Origin: CAZPAV01 sp964584755
GTDB lineage: Bacteria; Actinomycetota; Acidimicrobiia; Spongiisociales; UBA5794
Reading direction: 5' to 3'
Length of the DNA stretch: 64,000 nucleotides
NCBI GenBank assembly: GCA_964584755.1
Contig: CAZPAV010000007.1
Coordinates: 7,115 to 71,114, forward strand
Positions 32,520-42,480 of the stretch are shown piece by piece (position 1 is the first letter of the stretch; every line of letters begins with the position of its first letter). The position numbers were made by a program, and so were the translations under genes. The notes below the pieces were generated by a model, which was not told the DNA's origin, did not search any database, and was given only the letters and a program-made list of their open reading frames with translations.

Positions 32520-32568
32520 CACCGCGGCACGAGGCGGCGCCGCGACCGGCGGCCGGTACGCTGGCGTC

Positions 32569-35181
32569 ATGAAGCTCGCGCTCCTCGACGGTCACAGTCT
32601 CGCCTACCGCGCCTTCTACGCCCTGCCCGCGGACCTGGCGACCCCGGCCGGTCAGGTGACGAACGCCGTCTTCGGGTTCACCTCGATGCTCATCAAGCTG
32701 CTCGGGGAGGCCCGACCCGACGCCGTGGCCGTCGCCTGGGACCTGCCCGGTCCCACCTTCCGCACGGAGCGCTTCCCCGAGTACAAGGCCCAGCGGGAGC
32801 GAGCGCCCGATCTCTTCCAGGATCAGATCCCGCTCATCCGCGAGGTCCTCGATGCCCTCGGGATCCGGCAGGTCGAGGTCCCGGGGTACGAGGCCGACGA
32901 CGTCATCGCCTCCCTCGTCACCCGAGCCCGACGAGACGGCTGGGAGGTCCTCGTCGTCACCGGTGATCGCGACGCGTTCCAGCTCGTCCGGGACGGCGTC
33001 ACCGTGGTGTACACGCGTCGCGGGATCTCCGACACCGTCACCGCCGATGCCCGCTGGGTCGAGGAGCGGTACGGGGTCCCCCCGGAGCGGTACGTCGACT
33101 ACGCCGCCCTGCGCGGCGACCCGTCGGACAACCTCCCCGGCGTGCCCGGCGTCGGCGAGAAGACCGCCGCCCGACTCCTGCGCGAGTACGGGAGCCTGGA
33201 GGGGATCTACGCGCACCTGGGGGAGCTCACACCGAAGCTGCGGGAGAACCTCCTCGCCGCCCGGGACCAGGTCTTCCTCAACCGGGAGCTGACCCGTCTC
33301 GTCGCCGACCTCCCCCTGGAGGACGTCGATCCCGACTCGTGCCGTCTCGACGGCTTCGATCGTGACCGGGTACGGGAGGTCTTCGACGCGCTGGCGTTCC
33401 GCAACCTCTGGGACCGTCTCGTCGAGCTGGGCGGGATGGAGGCCACGGCACGTGCCGGCCTCGACGTCGAGGTGGTGTCGGTGGTGGATCCCGAGCAGGC
33501 CCGCCGTCTCGTCACCCTCCCGGCGACGGCGGTCGAGCCGGTGTGGGAGAACGGCGACCTCGTCGGGATCGTCGTGGCGGGGGAGCCGGCCGCCTACGTG
33601 CCGGCCGCGGCGCTCGACGGCCTCGTCGCCGGCCTCGACGCCGGAGGGGGTGGCTTCGCCGGTCACGACGTCAAGCCGCTGCTGCGGGCCCTCATGGAGG
33701 CGGGATTCAGCGACGTCCGGGCCGCCTTCGACACGGCCCTCGCCGCGTACCTCGCCGATCCCGCCCAGCGGGCCCCGGCGTTGGAGGACCTCGCCGACCG
33801 CGAGCTCGGCATCCTCGTCGATCCCGGGGAGGAGGACGCCGCCACCCAGGGAACCCTCGCGTTCTCGGCGGGTCCGGACCTCGAGGCGGCGGGTCGCCGA
33901 GCCGTCGCGGTCGTCGCCCTCGTCGCCCCTCTCCGCGAGCGCCTGGCAGCTCGCGGCGGCATCCGCCTCTACGAGGAGATCGAGTTGCCGCTGATCCCCG
34001 TCCTCGCCCGGATGGAGATGGCCGGCATCGGCGTCGATCGGGCCGTGCTCGAGGACCTGCGCACCGACCTCCTGCGGCGGCTCGCCGGGCTCGAGCAGGC
34101 CATCCACGAGGCCGCCGGCACGACGTTCAACGTCAACTCCACCGTCCAGCTCCGCGAGGTCCTCTTCACGCGACTCGGGCTCCCCGTGGTGAAGAAGACA
34201 CCCAAGGGCGTGCCCTCCACCGACGCCTCCGTCCTCGAGAAGCTCCGTGACGCCCACCCGGTCGTCGCCGACCTCCTCCGCTACCGGGAGCTCGAGAAGC
34301 TCCGCTCCACCTACGTGGAGGCGCTCCTCGCCCTGATCGAGCCCGACGGCCGGATCCGGGGCCGCTTCAACCAGATGGCGGCGAGCACCGGCCGGCTCTC
34401 CCAGGAACAGCCCAACCTGCAGAACATCCCGGTGCGCACCGGGGAGGGGCGCGCCATCCGGCGCGCCTTCGTCGCCGCTCCCGGGACCCGCTTCCTCGTC
34501 GCCGACTACTCGCAGATCGAGCTGCGCATCCTGGCCCACCTCTCCGGCGACCCGGGACTCCTCGAGGCCTTCGCCCAGGGGCTCGACATCCACGCCGCGA
34601 CCGCCGCCCGCATCGCCGGCATCGCCCCGGAGGCGGTCACCCCGGAACAGCGGCGTCGGGCGAAGATGATCAACTTCGGGCTCCTCTACGGCATGGAGGC
34701 GTACGGGCTGGCCCAGCGTCTCGGGATCTCCCGCGACGAGGCCCAGGAGCACATCGACGCCTACTTCGCCCGCTTCCCCGAGGTGCGGGCCTTCATGGCC
34801 GGCATCGTCGAGGGGGCGCGCGAGAAGGGGTACACGACCACCCTCCTCGGTCGTCGTCGCTACCTCCCCGAGCTGTCGAGCGCGAACTTCCGCGATCGGC
34901 AGATGGGAGAGCGGATGGCGCTCAACGCGCCCATCCAGGGGTCGGCGGCCGACATCATCAAGAAGGCGATGGTCGACCTCGACCGGGAGCTGCGCGAGCG
35001 GGGCTCGGCGGCACGCATGCTCCTCCAGGTGCACGACGAGCTGGTGCTCGAGGTCCCCGAGCCGGAGGTACCCGCCATCACGGCCCTGACCCGCACGGTC
35101 ATGGAGGGCGTCGTCACCCTGCGGGTGCCGCTCGAGGTGGCGCTCGCCCATGGGCGGAGCCTCGCCGACTGCAAGGCGTGA
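32569..35181 (+). CDS. polA: DNA polymerase I
   Basis: Fills gaps in repair and Okazaki processing. The 870-residue protein begins MKLALLDGHSLAYRAFYALP, the 5'-3' exonuclease domain (about 1-290, with YEADDVIASL and GDRDAFQLV). The middle domain corresponds to the 3'-5' exonuclease, but the DxE motif is absent, so proofreading is probably lost, as in many actinobacterial and Thermus-type PolA. The polymerase domain has motif A (VADYSQIELRILAHLSGD), the RRRAKMINFGLLYG O-helix motif and motif C (QVHDELVLEVP). Start ATG lies 6 nt after TACGCT (32557-32562), a leaderless-type start. Confidence 0.97.
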   Translation: MKLALLDGHSLAYRAFYALPADLATPAGQVTNAVFGFTSMLIKLLGEARPDAVAVAWDLPGPTFRTERFPEYKAQRERAPDLFQDQIPLIREVLDALGIRQVEVPGYEADDVIASLVTRARRDGWEVLVVTGDRDAFQLVRDGVTVVYTRRGISDTVTADARWVEERYGVPPERYVDYAALRGDPSDNLPGVPGVGEKTAARLLREYGSLEGIYAHLGELTPKLRENLLAARDQVFLNRELTRLVADLPLEDVDPDSCRLDGFDRDRVREVFDALAFRNLWDRLVELGGMEATARAGLDVEVVSVVDPEQARRLVTLPATAVEPVWENGDLVGIVVAGEPAAYVPAAALDGLVAGLDAGGGGFAGHDVKPLLRALMEAGFSDVRAAFDTALAAYLADPAQRAPALEDLADRELGILVDPGEEDAATQGTLAFSAGPDLEAAGRRAVAVVALVAPLRERLAARGGIRLYEEIELPLIPVLARMEMAGIGVDRAVLEDLRTDLLRRLAGLEQAIHEAAGTTFNVNSTVQLREVLFTRLGLPVVKKTPKGVPSTDASVLEKLRDAHPVVADLLRYRELEKLRSTYVEALLALIEPDGRIRGRFNQMAASTGRLSQEQPNLQNIPVRTGEGRAIRRAFVAAPGTRFLVADYSQIELRILAHLSGDPGLLEAFAQGLDIHAATAARIAGIAPEAVTPEQRRRAKMINFGLLYGMEAYGLAQRLGISRDEAQEHIDAYFARFPEVRAFMAGIVEGAREKGYTTTLLGRRRYLPELSSANFRDRQMGERMALNAPIQGSAADIIKKAMVDLDRELRERGSAARMLLQVHDELVLEVPEPEVPAITALTRTVMEGVVTLRVPLEVALAHGRSLADCKA

Positions 35182-35188
35182 CCTCGAT

Positions 35189-35236
35189 GGTGCCCTGGGC
35201 CGGGAATCCTGGTATCTTTCCCAGGCCTCCGGCACC
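35189..35236. repeat. Nested inverted repeat between polA and rpsA
   Basis: GGTGCC (35189-35194) pairs with GGCACC (35231-35236), and inside it CCTGGG (35194-35199) pairs with CCCAGG (35220-35225). The loop contains TATCTT (35213-35218), a possible rpsA -10 box. It could act as a polA terminator; the side of rpsA transcription would start within or past it. Confidence 0.35.
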
Positions 35237-35284
35237 GCGTCGCGCGCGGAGGTGATCACAGTCGCAAGGAGTTGATGCGGTCGC

Positions 35285-36790
35285 ATGGCCATCGAGAACG
35301 ACACCGACCTCGCCACCGAGGGCGAGACCCAGGGCGTGGAGCCCTCGGCATCGGCGGAAGCCGCCACCGGTCCCGAGACGACCCCGGACGTCGGCGGCGA
35401 GGACACTCCGCCCGTCGCGGAGGTCGCGGAGGAGGGCCCGGTGACCGCCACGGCCCCCCCGGCGAACACCCCCGAACCCTCCGAGGAGGCGGAACGGGCA
35501 CCCGCGCCGGTGCGGCACGGCGAGCGGCCCGCCATCACCGCGCCGAAGGACCTGGGAGCGCTCCCGGACGACCTCTCCGCGGAGGACTTCGCAGCCGCCG
35601 TCGAGCGCACGGTGTTCGCCTTCAAGGAGGGCGACATCGTCGCCGGGACGGTCGTTCGCGTCGACCCGGACGAGGTCCTCATCGACATCGGGTACAAGTC
35701 CGAGGGCGTCGTCCCCGCCAAGGAGCTCTCGATCCGCAACAACGCCAACCCGGCCGAGGTGGTCGCCGTCGGCGACGAGATCGAGGCGCTCGTCCTCCAG
35801 ATGGAGGACGACGCCGGCCGGCTCGTCCTCTCGAAGAAGCGGGCCCAGTACGAGCGGGCCTGGGGCCGGATCGAGCGGATCATGGAGGAGGGCGGCACGG
35901 TGACCGGGCCGGTCATCGAGGTGGTCAAGGGCGGACTCATCGTCGACATCGGCCTCCGCGGCTTCCTGCCCGCCTCCCTCGTCGACCTCCGCCGGGTGCG
36001 GGACCTCCACCCGTTCGTGGGGCAGGTCATCGAGGCGAAGGTCATCGAGCTCGACAAGAACCGGAACAACGTGGTGCTGTCCCGGCGCGCCCACCTCGAG
36101 GAGGAGCAGGCGGAGCAGCGGCAGGCGTTCCTCGCCGACCTCCAGCCGGGCGACGTCCGGACCGGGGTCGTCTCCTCGGTGGTGAACTTCGGCGCGTTCG
36201 TCGACCTCGGGGGCATGGACGGCCTCGTGCACGTGTCCGAGCTCTCCTGGCAGCACGTCAACCATCCGGGCGAGGTGGTCTCGGTGGGCGACGAGGTGAC
36301 CGTCAAGGTGCTCGAGGTGGATCGGGACCGGGAGCGGATCTCCCTCTCCATCCGGCAGACCACCGAGGATCCCTGGGAGACCTTCGCCCGGGAGACCGAG
36401 GTGGGAACGATCCTCGACGGGCGCGTCACGAAGACCGTGCCGTTCGGGGCCTTCGTCTCCATCCGTGAGGGAGTCGAAGGACTCGTCCACGTCTCGGAGA
36501 TCGCGCTGCATCACGTCGACAGTCCGGAGCTCGAGCTCTCGATCGGTCAGCAGGTTCGGGTAAAGGTGACCGAGATCGACGCCGACAGACGACGAGTGAG
36601 CCTGTCGATCAAGCAGGCGCTGCCCGAATGGGAAGATCGCTCCACCTGGAGCGAGCGGAAGCCGAGCCGACCGAGACGAAGGGAGTTCCAGCGTGAGGAC
36701 GAACCGTCCGATCGTCCTTCCTTCGCCGCCGACTCCTCCCTGGAGGCGATCCTCCAGGAGCTCAAGGAGCGGGGGATCGGTCGGAAGTGA
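35285..36790 (+). CDS. rpsA: 30S ribosomal protein S1
   Basis: Binds mRNA on the 30S subunit. The 501-residue protein has four S1 domains starting at about residues 114, 199, 286 and 372 (for example NFGAFVDLGGMDGLVHVSELS in the third), each ending in the usual RxxLS-type strand. The first 85 residues are a low-complexity Ala/Glu/Thr/Pro tail, longer than in typical actinobacterial S1 proteins. Many leaderless starts in this region make an S1 with fewer domains than the six of E. coli noteworthy. The ATG is preceded by a purine-rich AAGGAG about 14 nt upstream. Confidence 0.95.
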   Translation: MAIENDTDLATEGETQGVEPSASAEAATGPETTPDVGGEDTPPVAEVAEEGPVTATAPPANTPEPSEEAERAPAPVRHGERPAITAPKDLGALPDDLSAEDFAAAVERTVFAFKEGDIVAGTVVRVDPDEVLIDIGYKSEGVVPAKELSIRNNANPAEVVAVGDEIEALVLQMEDDAGRLVLSKKRAQYERAWGRIERIMEEGGTVTGPVIEVVKGGLIVDIGLRGFLPASLVDLRRVRDLHPFVGQVIEAKVIELDKNRNNVVLSRRAHLEEEQAEQRQAFLADLQPGDVRTGVVSSVVNFGAFVDLGGMDGLVHVSELSWQHVNHPGEVVSVGDEVTVKVLEVDRDRERISLSIRQTTEDPWETFARETEVGTILDGRVTKTVPFGAFVSIREGVEGLVHVSEIALHHVDSPELELSIGQQVRVKVTEIDADRRRVSLSIKQALPEWEDRSTWSERKPSRPRRREFQREDEPSDRPSFAADSSLEAILQELKERGIGRK

Positions 36791-36795
36791 GTCGG

Positions 36796-36820
36796 GGATG
36801 CGTCCCGGTCGGACGCATCC
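36796..36820 (+). terminator. Hairpin after rpsA, terminator candidate
   Basis: GGATGCGTCC and GGACGCATCC form a perfect 10-bp stem with a 5-nt loop (CGGTC), starting 5 nt after the rpsA stop. No U-tract follows, as is common for GC-rich actinobacterial terminators. Confidence 0.6.
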
Positions 36821-36894
36821 GGCGATCCCGTCCCTCGAGTCTCTCCCCACGCCGCGGCGTCCTGCTGTCACGCTGAAGGGAAGGGCCGGTCGCC

Positions 36895-37926
36895 ATGGGT
36901 AGGAGAACCATCGTCCTCGTCATCGCGGTGATCCTCGCCGCGGTCTCCGGATTCGCCATCTGGCGGTACCTCAGCACCGTCGAGGAGGACGTCCGAGCCA
37001 ACGTCACCGAGGTTCGGGTGTACCGGGCCACGCAGCCGATCCCCTCGGGCACCCCGGGGAACGAGGCCCGGCCCTTCATCGAGGAGTCGACGGCGCTGCG
37101 CGAGAACGTCGTGTTCCCCGGATCGTCGATCCTGTGTCTCGGGCCCGACGAGCGGAACCTCGACCTCGATCCCCGCAAGGTGGGGTGTCCGGACAACCCG
37201 AGCGACCTCGGCTCGCTCCTCGACGGCCGGGTGGCGGCGGGACCCATCGGCGCGGGTCAGCTCCTCACCACCGAGATGTTCGTCACGCCCGCCGAGCTGA
37301 ACTCCGTCACCCTCTCCGAGTCCATCCCCCAGGGGAAGGTGGCCGTCAGCATCCGGCCCGACGAGGTCGGCGCCGTGGGTGGGTTCATCCGACCGGGCGA
37401 CCACGTGAACCTGCTCGCCTCGGCGACCGTCCAGGTGAACAGCTTCCTCGAGCTGCTCAAGGACCCGAACCTGCGGGCCGCGGTCCTCGGCTCGGGGTTC
37501 GCGACCCCGCCGACGACGGTGCCGTCCACGGGCACGACCACGGGCGAGACCACCGGTGCGCCCGGCGGCGAGCCGGTGGACGTCGTGGCCGGGTTCGCCG
37601 AGACGCTCCCCGCCTCGCTCGACTTCACCCAGACGGTCCTCCAGGATCTCGAGGTGCTCGCGGTCGGCCCCGACACCCGGCCGAGCCCCCTCGGGACGGG
37701 TCTCGAGCCGCAGGGGACGCAGGTGGTCGTCCTCGAGGTGACCCCGGAGCAGGCCGAGAAGATCGAGTTCGCCCGCCAGTACGCCAACGTGTCGCTCTCG
37801 CTCTTGCCGGCCGACATCCCGTACACTCCGTTCGACTCCCGTGGGGTGGTCGTGGACGACCTGTTCACCCTGCTCGACCGGATCGCAGAGAAGGTGGAGG
37901 CCGCCGCTGGTGGTTCCGGCAACTGA
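36895..37926 (+). CDS. cpaB: CpaB/RcpC-like Tad pilus assembly protein
   Basis: A 343-residue protein with an N-terminal membrane helix (about 5-24) and an extracellular SAF-like domain. The run DGRVAAGPIGAGQLLTTEMF followed by VAVSIRPDEVGAVGGFIRPGDHVNLL is the CpaB/RcpC signature. A Thr/Gly/Pro-rich stretch (about 203-225) links to the second domain. In Gram-negative Tad systems this protein works with the secretin, which has no counterpart here; its role in Gram-positive Tad machines is unclear. It heads cpaB-E-F-tadBC, and its end overlaps the CpaE start by 17 nt. Confidence 0.88.
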   Translation: MGRRTIVLVIAVILAAVSGFAIWRYLSTVEEDVRANVTEVRVYRATQPIPSGTPGNEARPFIEESTALRENVVFPGSSILCLGPDERNLDLDPRKVGCPDNPSDLGSLLDGRVAAGPIGAGQLLTTEMFVTPAELNSVTLSESIPQGKVAVSIRPDEVGAVGGFIRPGDHVNLLASATVQVNSFLELLKDPNLRAAVLGSGFATPPTTVPSTGTTTGETTGAPGGEPVDVVAGFAETLPASLDFTQTVLQDLEVLAVGPDTRPSPLGTGLEPQGTQVVVLEVTPEQAEKIEFARQYANVSLSLLPADIPYTPFDSRGVVVDDLFTLLDRIAEKVEAAAGGSGN

Positions 37927-39106
37927 TCCCCTCGTCGCCCGCTCGGTCCTCGTCGTCGACGCGGATCCCGGCCTCGTCGAGGAGATCGACCGGCTCTTCG
38001 AGGGTCACAAGGTCTTCTCGGCACGGAACATCTCCGACGCGCAGCGGAAGCTCGTCGAGGAGGGGATCGAGCTGGCGATCATCGGGCCGAGCTTCGCCCA
38101 CGAGAGCGGGGTGACGGAGTCGAGCCTCCTGCTCGACGTGCAACCCGACCTCCCGCTCGTGCTCGTCGCCGACGGACTGAGCACCGAGATGCTCCGTGCC
38201 GCCATCCGGGTCGGGTTCCGGGACGTCGTCGACCTGCCCTTGACCCCGGCGAAGGCCCAGGAGATCCTCTCGGTCGTCGAGCAGCTCCACCGCCGGGAGG
38301 AGGAGGAGCGGTCCGGCCGGTACCGCCTGGGGAAGGTCGTCACGATCATGTCCCCCAAGGGCGGGGCCGGCAAGACGATGACGACGACGAACGTCGCGCT
38401 CGCGCTCGCCATGTGGGGGGACCCGGAACGGGTCGTCGTCCTCGACGCCGACCTCCAGTTCGGCGACGTCTGCATCTGCCTGCAGGTCGACCCGGTACAC
38501 ACCATCGTCGACGTGGCCCGCGACATCGACAAGCTCGACGAGGCCCTCCTCGAGAGCCTCCTCGCCACCCACAGCACCGGGATGCGCGTCCTCTCCGCCC
38601 CCCTCGAGCCCTCCCTCGCCGACGAGGTGTCGACACAGGTGGTGGTCAAGACCATCGGGATGCTGAAACGCATGTTCGACTACGTCGTCATCGACACGGC
38701 CCCGTTCCTCGACGAGCCGGTGCTCTCCATCCTCGAGCGCTCCGACGTGGTCCTCCTCGTGGTCGACATGGACCTGCCCAGCGTCAAGAACGCCAAGCTC
38801 GCGCTCGACACGCTCCGGCTCATCCGCTTCCCCTTCGAGAAGATCAAGCTCGTCCTCAACCGGGTGAACTCGAAGGCCCGCCTCGACGTACGCGAGCTCG
38901 AGCGCTCCCTCGGGCTCGACGTCCAGGCGGCCATCTCCTCCGACAAGCTCGTGCCGCGCGCGGTGAACGAGGGCGAGCCGGTCGTCTCCCTGTACCCGCG
39001 TTCCCGGGTGGCGAAGGACCTGCGTGGCGTGGCCCGTCTCGTGGTCGACGAGGAGCGGACGAAGATCCCTGAAGAGGACACGAGATCGCGCCGATGGTTC
39101 CGGTAG
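37910..39106 (+). CDS. cpaE: CpaE/TadZ-like pilus localisation ATPase
   Basis: A 398-residue protein with a receiver-like N-terminal domain (VLVVDADPGLVEEIDRLF, about 12-120, without a canonical phosphoacceptor) followed by a ParA/MinD ATPase. The deviant Walker A is SPKGGAGKTMTTT, with both lysines present. The ATPase continues with VVLDADLQFGDV and YVVIDTAPFLDEP. It fits TadZ/CpaE, which localise the pilus machine at the pole or a fixed membrane site. The GTG 37910 start, inside the cpaB end, was chosen by frame and overlap. Confidence 0.88.
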   Translation: MVPATDPLVARSVLVVDADPGLVEEIDRLFEGHKVFSARNISDAQRKLVEEGIELAIIGPSFAHESGVTESSLLLDVQPDLPLVLVADGLSTEMLRAAIRVGFRDVVDLPLTPAKAQEILSVVEQLHRREEEERSGRYRLGKVVTIMSPKGGAGKTMTTTNVALALAMWGDPERVVVLDADLQFGDVCICLQVDPVHTIVDVARDIDKLDEALLESLLATHSTGMRVLSAPLEPSLADEVSTQVVVKTIGMLKRMFDYVVIDTAPFLDEPVLSILERSDVVLLVVDMDLPSVKNAKLALDTLRLIRFPFEKIKLVLNRVNSKARLDVRELERSLGLDVQAAISSDKLVPRAVNEGEPVVSLYPRSRVAKDLRGVARLVVDEERTKIPEEDTRSRRWFR

Positions 39107-39149
39107 GTTCCATGGAGGAGCAGCGCTCCGAGACAGGGGAGACGACGAC

Positions 39150-40499
39150 ATGAGCCTCGCCGATCGGGTCCGGGCCGCCAAGGCCGCGGACCACACCGCC
39201 GAGACGCAACGGGAGGCGACGCGTCAGGAGCTGCGCCGGCGCCTGCACTACAAGGTCGTGGAGGGGCTCGGACCGACCCTGTACGACCGGCAGATGTCGG
39301 ACGCCGAGCTCAAGCTCCGGGTCATGGAGATGCTCGAGTGGGCACTCGACCAGGAGACCTCGGTGCCGTTGTCGCGGGTGGACCGCATGGCGCTCCTCCA
39401 GGAGATCGCCGACGACGTCCTCGGGTACGGACCCATCGACCCGCTCCTCGCCGACCCCGAGGTCACCGAGGTCATGGTGAACGGGCCCCGGGCGGTGTGG
39501 GTGGAGCGAGGCGGCCGGCTGTACAAGACCGACGCCCGTTTCGTCGACGCCGTGCACCTCGAGCGGATCATCGAGAAGATCGTGGGCCAGGTGGGGCGGC
39601 GCATCGACGAGTCGACCCCGATGGTGGACGCGCGGCTCCCCGACGGGTCGCGGGTGAACGCCGTCATCCATCCCCTCGCCATCGGCGGGCCCTACCTGAC
39701 GATCCGGAAGTTCGCCGTCGATCCCTTCACCGTGGACGATCTCGTCGCCAACGACACCATGACCGAGCAGGTGGCGGAACTGCTGCACCGCTGCGTGCAG
39801 GGGCGTCTCAACGTCATCGTCAGCGGGGCCACCGGATCGGGCAAGACGACGCTGCTCAACGTGCTGTCGAACTTCATCCCCGACGACGAGCGCATCGTCA
39901 CCATCGAGGACGCCGCCGAGCTCCGGCTGAACCAGGTGCACGTGCTCAGCCTCGAGGCGAGGCCGCCGAACCTGGAGGGGAAGGGCGAGGTCACGATTCG
40001 CGACCTCATGCGCAACGCCCTGCGGATGCGACCCGACCGCATCATCGTCGGTGAGGCGCGTGGCGGCGAGGCCCTCGACATGCTCCAGGCGATGAACACC
40101 GGCCACGACGGCTCCCTCACGACCATCCACTCCAACTCGCCGCGGGACACCCTCGCCCGGATCGAGACCATGGTGCTCATGGCCGGGATGGACCTCCCCA
40201 TCCGGGCCATCAGGGAGCAGGTCGCCTCCGCCATCGACCTCATCGTCCACACCCACCGGCTCCGTGACGGGACGCGGCGGATCACCCACGTGACCGAGGT
40301 GGTGGGGATGGAGGGCGACGTCATCACCCTGCAGGACCTCATGCTCTTCGACTACGGCATGGGCGTCGACGAGCGGGGACGGTACCGGGGGCACTTGAAG
40401 GCCACCGGCATCCGGCCCGCCTTCAGCGACCACCTCGAGAACCTGGGGATCCCGCTGCCGGCGGAGCTCTTCCAGCCCGAGCCGTTCGTCCGGCGATGA
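39150..40499 (+). CDS. cpaF: CpaF/TadA secretion ATPase
   Basis: The motor ATPase of Tad pilus assembly, 449 residues. It has the N-terminal helical domain (LADPEVTEVMVNGPRAVWVERGGRL), Walker A GATGSGKTT, then VTIEDAAELRL, the Asp box (LMRNALRMRPDRIIVGEARGGEALDML) and the His box (TGHDGSLTTIHSN). All catalytic elements are present. SD CAGGGGAG lies 10 nt before ATG 39150. It is followed by TadB with a 4-nt overlap. Confidence 0.95.
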   Translation: MSLADRVRAAKAADHTAETQREATRQELRRRLHYKVVEGLGPTLYDRQMSDAELKLRVMEMLEWALDQETSVPLSRVDRMALLQEIADDVLGYGPIDPLLADPEVTEVMVNGPRAVWVERGGRLYKTDARFVDAVHLERIIEKIVGQVGRRIDESTPMVDARLPDGSRVNAVIHPLAIGGPYLTIRKFAVDPFTVDDLVANDTMTEQVAELLHRCVQGRLNVIVSGATGSGKTTLLNVLSNFIPDDERIVTIEDAAELRLNQVHVLSLEARPPNLEGKGEVTIRDLMRNALRMRPDRIIVGEARGGEALDMLQAMNTGHDGSLTTIHSNSPRDTLARIETMVLMAGMDLPIRAIREQVASAIDLIVHTHRLRDGTRRITHVTEVVGMEGDVITLQDLMLFDYGMGVDERGRYRGHLKATGIRPAFSDHLENLGIPLPAELFQPEPFVRR

Positions 40500-41560
40500 G
40501 GCGTCGCGCCATCCTCGCGGGCCTCGGCGGCCTCGGCCTCTCCCTGGGGGTCGCGACGCCGGGGTGGGCCGCGGTCGGGAGCGGGACCGCGCCCCGGGAG
40601 TGGCTCGTCCTCGTGGCGGCACTCGCCGCGGGACTGGCGGCGTTCCTCATCGTGGTCATCCTCTCCGGCCGGTCGCCCGGCCGAGAGGCGCGACTGCGGG
40701 GCCGTCTCGGCGCGTACGGATCGTCGTCGGATCGGGGCCGGGGCCGAATCCTCGGTCGTTTCCGTGTCCTGCGGCGGGTGGTGCGCGGGGCCGAGGGCGT
40801 CGCGCGCGAGCGCGGCATGCTGCAGACGATCGAAACCGCCCTCGAGCAGGCGAACATGCCCGTTCGACCGGGGGAGGCGATCGTCGGGGCGATCGGGCTG
40901 TCGCTCATCGGCGGGATCCTCGTGGGGACCTTCGGCCGATCCGTGCTGTGGGGACTCCTCGCCGCGGTGGTCATGCTGGGGTTCGCCGCGTTCTCGGTGA
41001 GCACGATCGCCTCCCGGGAGCGGAAGCGGTTCGAGAGCCAGCTCCCCGACACGCTCAACCTCATCGCCACCTCCCTCCGCGCCGGGTACTCGTTGTTGCA
41101 GGCGGTGGAGGCGGTGGGTCAGGAGTCTCCCGAGCCGACCGCCCGGGAGTTCGCCCGGGCCATCACCGAGATCCGGCTCGGGCGCTCCGTCGACGCCGCC
41201 CTCAACGACGTCGCCCGGCGCATGGAGTCCCAGGACTTCGAGTGGGCGGTCCTCGCCATCAACATCCAGCGCGAGGTGGGAGGGAACCTGGCCGAGGTGC
41301 TGCAGACGACCGCCGAGACGATGCTGCAGCGCAACCGACTCCGGCGGGAGATGAAGGCCCTCACCGCCGAGGGCCGGATCTCGGCGATCGTCCTCGGTGC
41401 CCTGCCGTTCGTCATCTTCGGCGTCATCCTCGTGGTGAACCCCACCTACATCGAGCCCCTCCTCGGCACGACCCAGGGGCTCGTCGCCCTCGGGGTGGCC
41501 GCGGTCCTCCTCGTCCTCGGCATGCTGTGGCTGCAGAAGATCGTCAAGGTGGAGGTCTGA
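40496..41560 (+). CDS. tadB: TadB-like type II/IV secretion F-domain membrane protein
   Basis: A 354-residue inner-membrane platform protein of the Tad system. An N-terminal signal-like helix (RAILAGLGGLGLSLG) and further helices near 42-58 and 135-170 precede the T2SF domain, with LPDTLNLIATSLRAGYSLLQAVEAV and FEWAVLAINIQREVGGNLAEVL. Two C-terminal helices close it. The start overlaps the cpaF stop and the end overlaps tadC by one base, which supports an assembly-platform operon. Confidence 0.92.
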   Translation: MRRRAILAGLGGLGLSLGVATPGWAAVGSGTAPREWLVLVAALAAGLAAFLIVVILSGRSPGREARLRGRLGAYGSSSDRGRGRILGRFRVLRRVVRGAEGVARERGMLQTIETALEQANMPVRPGEAIVGAIGLSLIGGILVGTFGRSVLWGLLAAVVMLGFAAFSVSTIASRERKRFESQLPDTLNLIATSLRAGYSLLQAVEAVGQESPEPTAREFARAITEIRLGRSVDAALNDVARRMESQDFEWAVLAINIQREVGGNLAEVLQTTAETMLQRNRLRREMKALTAEGRISAIVLGALPFVIFGVILVVNPTYIEPLLGTTQGLVALGVAAVLLVLGMLWLQKIVKVEV

Positions 41561-42465
41561 TGGACCCGCTCCTCTTCGCCGCCGTGTCCGTGGCCGTCAC
41601 CGTGGGTGCGCTCGTCGTGTACGTGGGAAACGGCGTGGTCCGGGCCCGGCAGAACGCCTCCCGGCGCCTCGTAGGGCTGGGACGGACCCGTTCCGAGGTG
41701 CTCCAGGTCTCCTTCGCCGAGCGCGCCGTGGCCCCCATCGTGGAGAAGATCGGGCGCTTCGCGCTGCGCTTCACGCCGCAGGGCTGGGTCAACCGTGCCC
41801 AGAAGAAGATCCTGTACGCCGGCTGGGCGGAGCGGATGGACGGGAACACGTGGGCGGCGATCCGGATCGTCGTCCTGATCGCCTCCTTCCTCCTGTGGGC
41901 GGTCCTCCAGAGTGCCTTCCCGGCCCCGCTCATCAAGCTCCTCTTCCTCGGGTTCTTCCTGTTCGTGGGCTTCCTCGGACCGGAGGCCGTGCTCAACCGG
42001 CGGATCGAGGAGCGCCGGCAGCGCCTCGAACGGGAGCTCCCCGACGTCATCGACCTGCTCGTCATCTCGGTGGAGGCGGGGCTCGGCTTCGAGGCGGCGA
42101 TGGGTCGCGTCGTCCAGAACGTGCCCGGGGAGCTCTCCCGCGAGTTCGCCCGGGCCCTACAGGAGACCCGCGTCGGGGTGAGTCGACACGAGGCGCTGCG
42201 CGGGCTCGCCGATCGAACGAACGTCGAGGACCTCAACTCGTTCGTCCTCGCCCTCAACCAGGCGGACCAGTTCGGTGTGTCGATCGCCCGCATGCTCCGG
42301 GTGCAGGCGGACGAGATGCGGGTGCGGCGCCGCCAGCGGGCCCAGGAGCGCGCCTTCGCGGCGCCCGTGAAGATGGTGTTCCCCCTCGTCTTCTGCATCT
42401 TCCCGGCGCTCTTCGTCGTCATCCTCGGCCCGGCGGCGATCAGCATCGTCCAGACCCTGCGCTGA
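41560..42465 (+). CDS. tadC: TadC-like type II/IV secretion F-domain membrane protein
   Basis: A 301-residue platform partner of TadB. The T2SF core reads ELPDVIDLLVISVEAGLGFEAAMGRVV and then LNSFVLALNQADQFGVSIARML. Membrane segments are at the N-terminus, near 105-145 and at the C-terminus. TGATG junction with tadB. It ends the cpaB-tadC run. Confidence 0.92.
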   Translation: MDPLLFAAVSVAVTVGALVVYVGNGVVRARQNASRRLVGLGRTRSEVLQVSFAERAVAPIVEKIGRFALRFTPQGWVNRAQKKILYAGWAERMDGNTWAAIRIVVLIASFLLWAVLQSAFPAPLIKLLFLGFFLFVGFLGPEAVLNRRIEERRQRLERELPDVIDLLVISVEAGLGFEAAMGRVVQNVPGELSREFARALQETRVGVSRHEALRGLADRTNVEDLNSFVLALNQADQFGVSIARMLRVQADEMRVRRRQRAQERAFAAPVKMVFPLVFCIFPALFVVILGPAAISIVQTLR

Positions 42466-42480
42466 GCCGGGGCGGCGCGG

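Noticed and set aside
32488..36462. Long minus-strand frame opposite polA and rpsA
   Set aside because: Antisense shadow; both plus-strand genes show full family motifs.
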